This document shows, piece after piece, positions 52,228 to 55,728 of a DNA stretch of 55,728 bases; position 1 is the first letter of the stretch, and the number at the start of each line of letters is the position of its first letter. The translations under genes and the position numbers were made by a program. This stretch comes from Acinetobacter brisouii (GTDB lineage Bacteria; Pseudomonadota; Gammaproteobacteria; Pseudomonadales; Moraxellaceae), in assembly GCF_008993995.1 (NCBI RefSeq), contig NZ_BKNN01000015.1, positions 1-55,728 on the forward strand, given 5' to 3'. Under the pieces are notes generated by a model that did no database searches, was not told the origin of the DNA, and saw nothing but the letters and a program-made list of their open reading frames with translations.

Positions 52228-52932
52228 ATGCAAAAACTGGTGATCTTTTCTGGCGCAGGAATGAGTGCTGAAAGTGGTATTGATACCTTTCGTGACAGTA
52301 ATGGCTTATGGGAAAATTATGCCATTGAGGATGTTGCCACACCTGAGGCATGGGCGCGCCAACCTGAACTGGTCCAACGCTTCTACAATCAACGGCGTAA
52401 ACAGATCTTGGCAGCACAGCCCAACCTTGCTCACCAACTGATTGCATTATTACAAGCTTACTTTGAGGTCAGCGTCATTACGCAAAATATTGATGACTTA
52501 CATGAACGTGCTGGCAATCAGCACGTGATACATTTGCATGGCAATATTCGACTTGCAAAAAGTTCTGCACCAAATACATGCAAAGCATCAGAACATTTCT
52601 ACCCAATTGATGGTTGGGAACTGCGTTTAGATCGTGATTTTGCTGAGGATGGTTCACCTCTGCGTCCACATGTGGTGTGGTTTGGTGAAGCAGTTCCCGA
52701 ATATGAGCATGCTCAGCAGATTGTCCGTCAAGCTGATATTTTTATTGTGATTGGCTCAACTTTACAGGTTTATCCTGTCGCGGGTTTGATTCATCACATC
52801 CCAAAACATTGTCAGGCATTTTATATTGACCCTAAAGCCAGCCATGCCGCTGTACCCAAACAATATCAATTGATTCAAAAGACTGCGACACAAGGTATGG
52901 CTCACCTTTTTGCACAACTGATTTCCTCCTAA
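52228..52932 (+). CDS. NAD-dependent protein deacylase (sirtuin, class III/U-like) lacking zinc cysteines
   Basis: A 234-residue SIR2 protein. FSGAGMSAESGIDTFRDSNG, the QNIDDLHERAG motif and catalytic His104 in HLHG are present, as is LRPHVVWFGEAVPE. Only Cys118 lies in the usual zinc-ribbon region (about 108-145), so the CxxC pairs of E. coli CobB are missing. Related bacterial sirtuins also lack them. It removes acyl groups from lysine with NAD. The ATG follows the hydrolase stop by one base, with Shine-Dalgarno AGGAG. Confidence 0.88.
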   Translation: MQKLVIFSGAGMSAESGIDTFRDSNGLWENYAIEDVATPEAWARQPELVQRFYNQRRKQILAAQPNLAHQLIALLQAYFEVSVITQNIDDLHERAGNQHVIHLHGNIRLAKSSAPNTCKASEHFYPIDGWELRLDRDFAEDGSPLRPHVVWFGEAVPEYEHAQQIVRQADIFIVIGSTLQVYPVAGLIHHIPKHCQAFYIDPKASHAAVPKQYQLIQKTATQGMAHLFAQLISS

Positions 52933-52998
52933 GCAGACACCAAGTTATTCAACCAATTTGCAAATAAAATCAGTGCTTAAGCATATTAAATTCATTCG

Positions 52999-53024
52999 TA
53001 AAAAAAGCCATCCGAAGATGGCTT
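52999..53024. terminator. Intrinsic terminator
   Basis: An 8-bp stem (53005-53012 with 53017-53024) with a CGAA tetraloop, then a seven-T run on the minus strand (A-run on the plus strand). It ends the minus-strand aspartase-like tail and overlaps its stop codon. It may also stop sirtuin transcripts. Confidence 0.8.
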
Positions 53025-53169
53025 ATACACATTCTTCGTCATGAACAACCACAATTTCAGAGACTAAATTTTCAAATTTAAAAATATCATTGAGTTGCTC
53101 TTGAGTCAGTAAACCCCGCTCAAGTACAACTTCAGGAATGGTTTTATTCTCTACAACATATTGGTCTAG
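53023..53169 (-). pseudogene. C-terminal tail of an aspartase/fumarase-family gene
   Basis: An open minus-strand frame of 48 codons has no start and is closed upstream by a TGA at 53170-53172. It encodes YVVENKTIPEVVLERGLLTQ, then EQLNDIFKFENLV and VVVHDEEC. This matches the FumaraseC_C-type end of class II fumarase/aspartate ammonia-lyase (G-xS-x-EVVLExGLLTxEELD pattern). Nothing upstream fits the rest of the enzyme, so this is a remnant, probably from aspA. A terminator still follows it. Confidence 0.6.
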
Positions 53170-53656
53170 TCAACTCCGCATTATCATAATCGCTGCACTG
53201 GTAAACCAAATAAATTTGCAATCATCATTTTCGCAAGAGGTTTATGAGCATTATGTTTTTTAAATGCCAATTTTGAAAATTTTTTTAAAAATCGGCTAAA
53301 AATTAAACCACAAATAAAATCTGATTGCTTTTACCTTTGTATCAAGAGCTCAAATTCCTCTAAAATGAATGCCTTCTTGCTTATCACGTGATTACATCGT
53401 AATCCTAAGGACGTATCACTTATGACTGTATTTGTATATACAGCACTCCCCACAACCTGATTGGCTTCACATACTGTACTTGCTAAATATTCGCTTTTGA
53501 TGAATTTTTAGCCTCGATTATTTCATTATTACTTTTGAATTTCCCTCTAAAAAATACCCTGATTATAGTGAGTTATTCGGTAATTATTCTGTAATTATAG
53601 ATTTAATTCACTTGCTGAACCGCAACACACGGACCGTTTTTTAGACAGGATGATCT
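53170..53656. other. Intergenic region before putP
   Basis: About 490 bases of AT-rich DNA. The minus strand is open at 53184-53330, stop to stop, with a basic, protein-like stretch (LAKMMIANLFGLPVQRL) but no good start; it may be an eroded gene. The palindrome GATTAC-ATC-GTAATC is at about 53390-53404. A 12-codon plus-strand ORF (53422-53460) is noted but not called. The putP Shine-Dalgarno AGGATG is at the end. No other gene is seen. Confidence 0.5.
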
Positions 53657-55150
53657 ATGAACTATACTAATCCGACCGTTATTACCTTTATTCTGTATAT
53701 TATTGCCATGGTTTGTATTGGCTTATATGCATACCGTTCAACCCGCGACTTTTCTGACTATATTCTTGGGGGGCGTAGCTTAGGCAGTTTTGTCACTGCA
53801 TTATCCGCAGGCGCTTCTGACATGAGTGGCTGGTTGCTTATGGGGCTACCAGGCGCTATTTATGCCGCAGGACTTTCTGAAGCATGGATTGCCATTGGCT
53901 TGACGATTGGGGCTTGGCTCAACTGGCAATTTGTTGCTGGTCGTCTACGCGTCCACACTGAAGTCCAAAATAACGCACTCACATTACCAGATTATTTCAC
54001 CAACCGTTTCAATGACTCAAAACGTGTCTTGCGTATTGTATCTGCATTAACGATTTTGATTTTCTTCTCAATCTACTGCGCTTCAGGTATGGTCGCAGGC
54101 GCACGCTTGTTTGAAACCATTTTCAATATGGATTACACCACTGCGTTATGGGTCAGTGCAATCGCAACGATCAGCTATGTGTGTATTGGTGGTTTCTTGG
54201 CAATTAGCTGGACGGACACGTTCCAAGCTGCAATGATGCTGTTTGCCTTGTTTTTGACCCCCGTATTTACCTATTTAGCGATTGGTGATGGTCAAGCACA
54301 ATTCACGCAACTGGTTGAAACGGCACGTCCACACGCCTATGACATGTTCTCCAATTTGTCTAAGATTGCCATTCTTTCTTCAATGGCATGGGGCTTAGGC
54401 TATTTTGGTCAACCGCATATTCTTGTCCGCTTCATGGCGGCTGACTCGGTAAAATCAATTCCTGCTGCACGCCGTATTGGCATGTCATGGATGATTTTAT
54501 GTCTTGCTGGTGCGGTTGGTGCGGGTTTCTTTGGAATCGCATTCTTCCAAGCACACCCTGAGTTTGCAGGCAAAGTCGGCACAAACTCTGAATTGGTGTT
54601 TATGGAATTGACTCAAATTCTATTTAACCCATGGGTTGCAGGAATTGTGATGGCTGGGATTCTCTCTGCTGTCATGAGTACATTAAGCTGTCAGCTTTTG
54701 GTGTGTTCGACCACACTGACCGAAGACTTTTATAAAGCATTTATTCGTAAAAACGCTTCACAAAAAGAGTTGGTTTGGGTGGGTCGTTTAATGGTGCTTG
54801 CGATTGCAGTTTTCGCCATTATCTTGGCAAGTAACCCTGACAGTAAAGTTTTAGGCTTGGTGTCTTATGCATGGGCTGGTTTTGGTGCTGCATTTGGCCC
54901 ACTGATCATTTTCTCTTTATTCTGGAAACGTATGACTTTAAGTGGTGCGGTTGCAGGGATGGTTGTTGGTGCTGTGACTGTCATCTTGTGGAAAAACATG
55001 TTTGCTGCTACAGGCATCTACGAGATTATTCCGGGCTTCATTTTTGCTACATTGACCATTATTGTGGTGAGCTTAATCAGCAAGCAGCCTTCTCGTGATG
55101 TTGTAGAACGCTTTGAACACGCTGATGAAATCTATCGTCGTGAACATTAA
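53657..55150 (+). CDS. putP: Sodium/proline symporter
   Basis: A 497-residue member of the solute-sodium symporter family with about 13 membrane segments. Key stretches: SDYILGGRSLGSFVTALSAG followed by ASDMSGWLLMGLPGAIY (Na+ site region), WQFVAGRLRVHTE, GYFGQPHILVRFMA and AVMSTLSCQLLVCSTTLTED (TM8/9, with Ser/Thr Na+ ligands). It imports proline with Na+. No putA gene is in the window. The IS4-family element begins about 35 bases after its stop. Confidence 0.93.
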   Translation: MNYTNPTVITFILYIIAMVCIGLYAYRSTRDFSDYILGGRSLGSFVTALSAGASDMSGWLLMGLPGAIYAAGLSEAWIAIGLTIGAWLNWQFVAGRLRVHTEVQNNALTLPDYFTNRFNDSKRVLRIVSALTILIFFSIYCASGMVAGARLFETIFNMDYTTALWVSAIATISYVCIGGFLAISWTDTFQAAMMLFALFLTPVFTYLAIGDGQAQFTQLVETARPHAYDMFSNLSKIAILSSMAWGLGYFGQPHILVRFMAADSVKSIPAARRIGMSWMILCLAGAVGAGFFGIAFFQAHPEFAGKVGTNSELVFMELTQILFNPWVAGIVMAGILSAVMSTLSCQLLVCSTTLTEDFYKAFIRKNASQKELVWVGRLMVLAIAVFAIILASNPDSKVLGLVSYAWAGFGAAFGPLIIFSLFWKRMTLSGAVAGMVVGAVTVILWKNMFAATGIYEIIPGFIFATLTIIVVSLISKQPSRDVVERFEHADEIYRREH

Positions 55151-55225
55151 GATCGACAGATAAATCAAAAGGCATGCTTTGGCATTAATGCCAGTCAGTT
55201 AAGCAAAAAAAGATAAATTGCTGTA

Positions 55226-55258
55226 AAAATGAGTGTATGCAAATACACTCATTTTTTT
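55226..55258 (+). terminator. Perfect hairpin plus T-run directly before the transposase ATG
   Basis: A 12-bp perfect stem (55226-55237 with 55244-55255) with loop TGCAAA and a T-run reaching the ATG at 55260. It would terminate putP read-through or bury the transposase start in structure. Confidence 0.8.
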
Positions 55259-55259
55259 T

Positions 55260-55728
55260 ATGAATTTATCACATCATTTAGATTTAACACTCCAACAAAC
55301 ATTACCCTCACTCTCACATTTCAATGAACTCATTGATTTAAATTGGATCGAAGCTTGTTTAAAAGAAACAGGCAAGGCATCTATCCGAAAGAGAAAACTC
55401 CCTGCTGAACATGTGGTATGGCTGGTGATTGGTCTTGCCTTATTTCGAGATCAACCCATTTGGTATGTTGTTCAACAGTTGCAACTTGTCTTTGGTACAA
55501 CACAATATTGTGTTCCCAGTGCATCTGTACAAGCTCGACAACGTTTGGGATTGGAGCCCTTGCAGGCACTGTTTTCCACGCTTAGCCAAGCATGGTTTCA
55601 AGATTCACAGCAACAACATTCAGATTTTCATGGTCTTCGTATATGTGCAGTTGATGGTATTGTCTGGTCTATGCCACATACACAAGAAAACTTGAATCAC
55701 TTTGGCTCATCGAAAGGTAAAAACGCTT
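55260..55728 (+). CDS. IS4-family transposase, N-terminal part
   Basis: 156 codons are present; the rest is beyond the right edge. The N-terminal domain (about 1-110) is the IS4 N-terminal domain type: LDLTLQQTLPSLSHFNELID, then KRKLPAEHVVWLVIGLALF. The start of the catalytic DDE domain is seen in ICAVDGIVWSMPHTQ (first aspartate of the triad). No Shine-Dalgarno precedes the ATG; the hairpin abuts it. Confidence 0.85.
   Translation, partial: MNLSHHLDLTLQQTLPSLSHFNELIDLNWIEACLKETGKASIRKRKLPAEHVVWLVIGLALFRDQPIWYVVQQLQLVFGTTQYCVPSASVQARQRLGLEPLQALFSTLSQAWFQDSQQQHSDFHGLRICAVDGIVWSMPHTQENLNHFGSSKGKNA

Larger units (their letters stand above)
55186..55728 (+). mobile_element. IS4-family insertion sequence, left end (truncated by window)
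   Basis: The transposase ORF runs off the right edge. The likely left terminus is at about 55186, where TAATGCCAGTCAGTTAAGC resembles, from memory, the inverted repeat of IS4 (TAATGCC-GATCAGTTAAGG). A perfect hairpin (55226-55255) lies between this end and the transposase ATG. The right end is out of view. The insertion lies just downstream of putP. Confidence 0.75.

Noticed and set aside
50749-52932. Defence system made of PadR, hydrolase and SIR2
   Set aside because: SIR2 domains occur in anti-phage systems, but this one is a small stand-alone deacylase next to fadH, without an effector or sensor partner.
53184-53330. Minus-strand ORF as a toxin or small protein gene
   Set aside because: There is no start codon with a ribosome site; the only ATGs give 14 codons. 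It is kept as a note only.
53422-53460. 12-codon leader ORF before putP
   Set aside because: There is a Shine-Dalgarno-like AAGGA upstream, but length and content give no further support and no attenuator follows.

Overview
The window reads as a chromosomal segment of an Acinetobacter species (Gammaproteobacteria, Moraxellaceae). The basis is low-GC coding DNA, recognisable Acinetobacter-type proteins, neighbour sets such as tsaD/rpsU/yqeY and pyrG-kdsA-eno-ftsB-ispD, and insertion sequences of types common in that genus. The species cannot be named from sequence alone. Both ends run into insertion sequences: an IS5-family (IS903-like) element at the left edge and an IS4-family element at the right edge. 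This suggests a contig bounded by repeats.

Layout. Positions 1-290 hold an IS end and the tail of the gene it interrupted. From 9783 down to 312 runs a long minus-strand block. It starts with a lipid-type cluster resembling E. coli ynbACD: CDP-alcohol phosphatidyltransferase, alpha/beta hydrolase plus methyltransferase, and PAP2 plus dual-specificity phosphatase. It continues with a small membrane protein, a PcfJ-like gene and a DUF4034 gene (both broken), a YigZ-family protein and a hexapeptide acyltransferase. Positions 9945-13235 carry a dienelactone hydrolase, a broken glutathione transferase, tsaD, rpsU and yqeY. Positions 13321-24891 are minus-strand: two small secreted paralogues (one frameshifted), bepA-like protease, a 2-hydroxyacid dehydrogenase, a possible DNA polymerase III psi subunit, a catalytically degenerate M48 membrane protein, purF, cvpA, pyrD, sixA, gpsA and a nitroreductase. 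Positions 25088-32782 hold a lipoprotein, rhlB, a cold-shock gene, a TusA-like gene, rpoH, thiS-thiG, conserved unknowns and lpxB.

Positions 32880-38822 form an iron/NO region. A TonB receptor (frameshifted) and a DUF3649-PepSY-DUF3325-like operon share a nearly identical 26-bp Fur-like operator, with a flavohemoglobin gene behind an NsrR-like site between them. Then come a TauE/SafE transporter, DAHP synthase, a phosphatase-like protein, ispF, a secreted unknown, ispD, ftsB, eno, kdsA, pyrG, a lipoprotein, fadH, a divergent PadR regulator with a hydrolase and a zinc-less sirtuin, the tail of an aspartase/fumarase-type gene, and putP.

The most striking feature is gene damage. Besides the IS-interrupted gene and the aspartase-like tail, six genes have clear continuations across internal stops or frameshifts: DUF4034, PcfJ-like, ynbC-like, glutathione transferase, the secreted paralogue and the TonB receptor. 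Housekeeping genes in the same window are intact. TAG also ends intact genes here, so this is not a recoded amber codon. Either recent decay of accessory functions or assembly/sequencing error could explain it.
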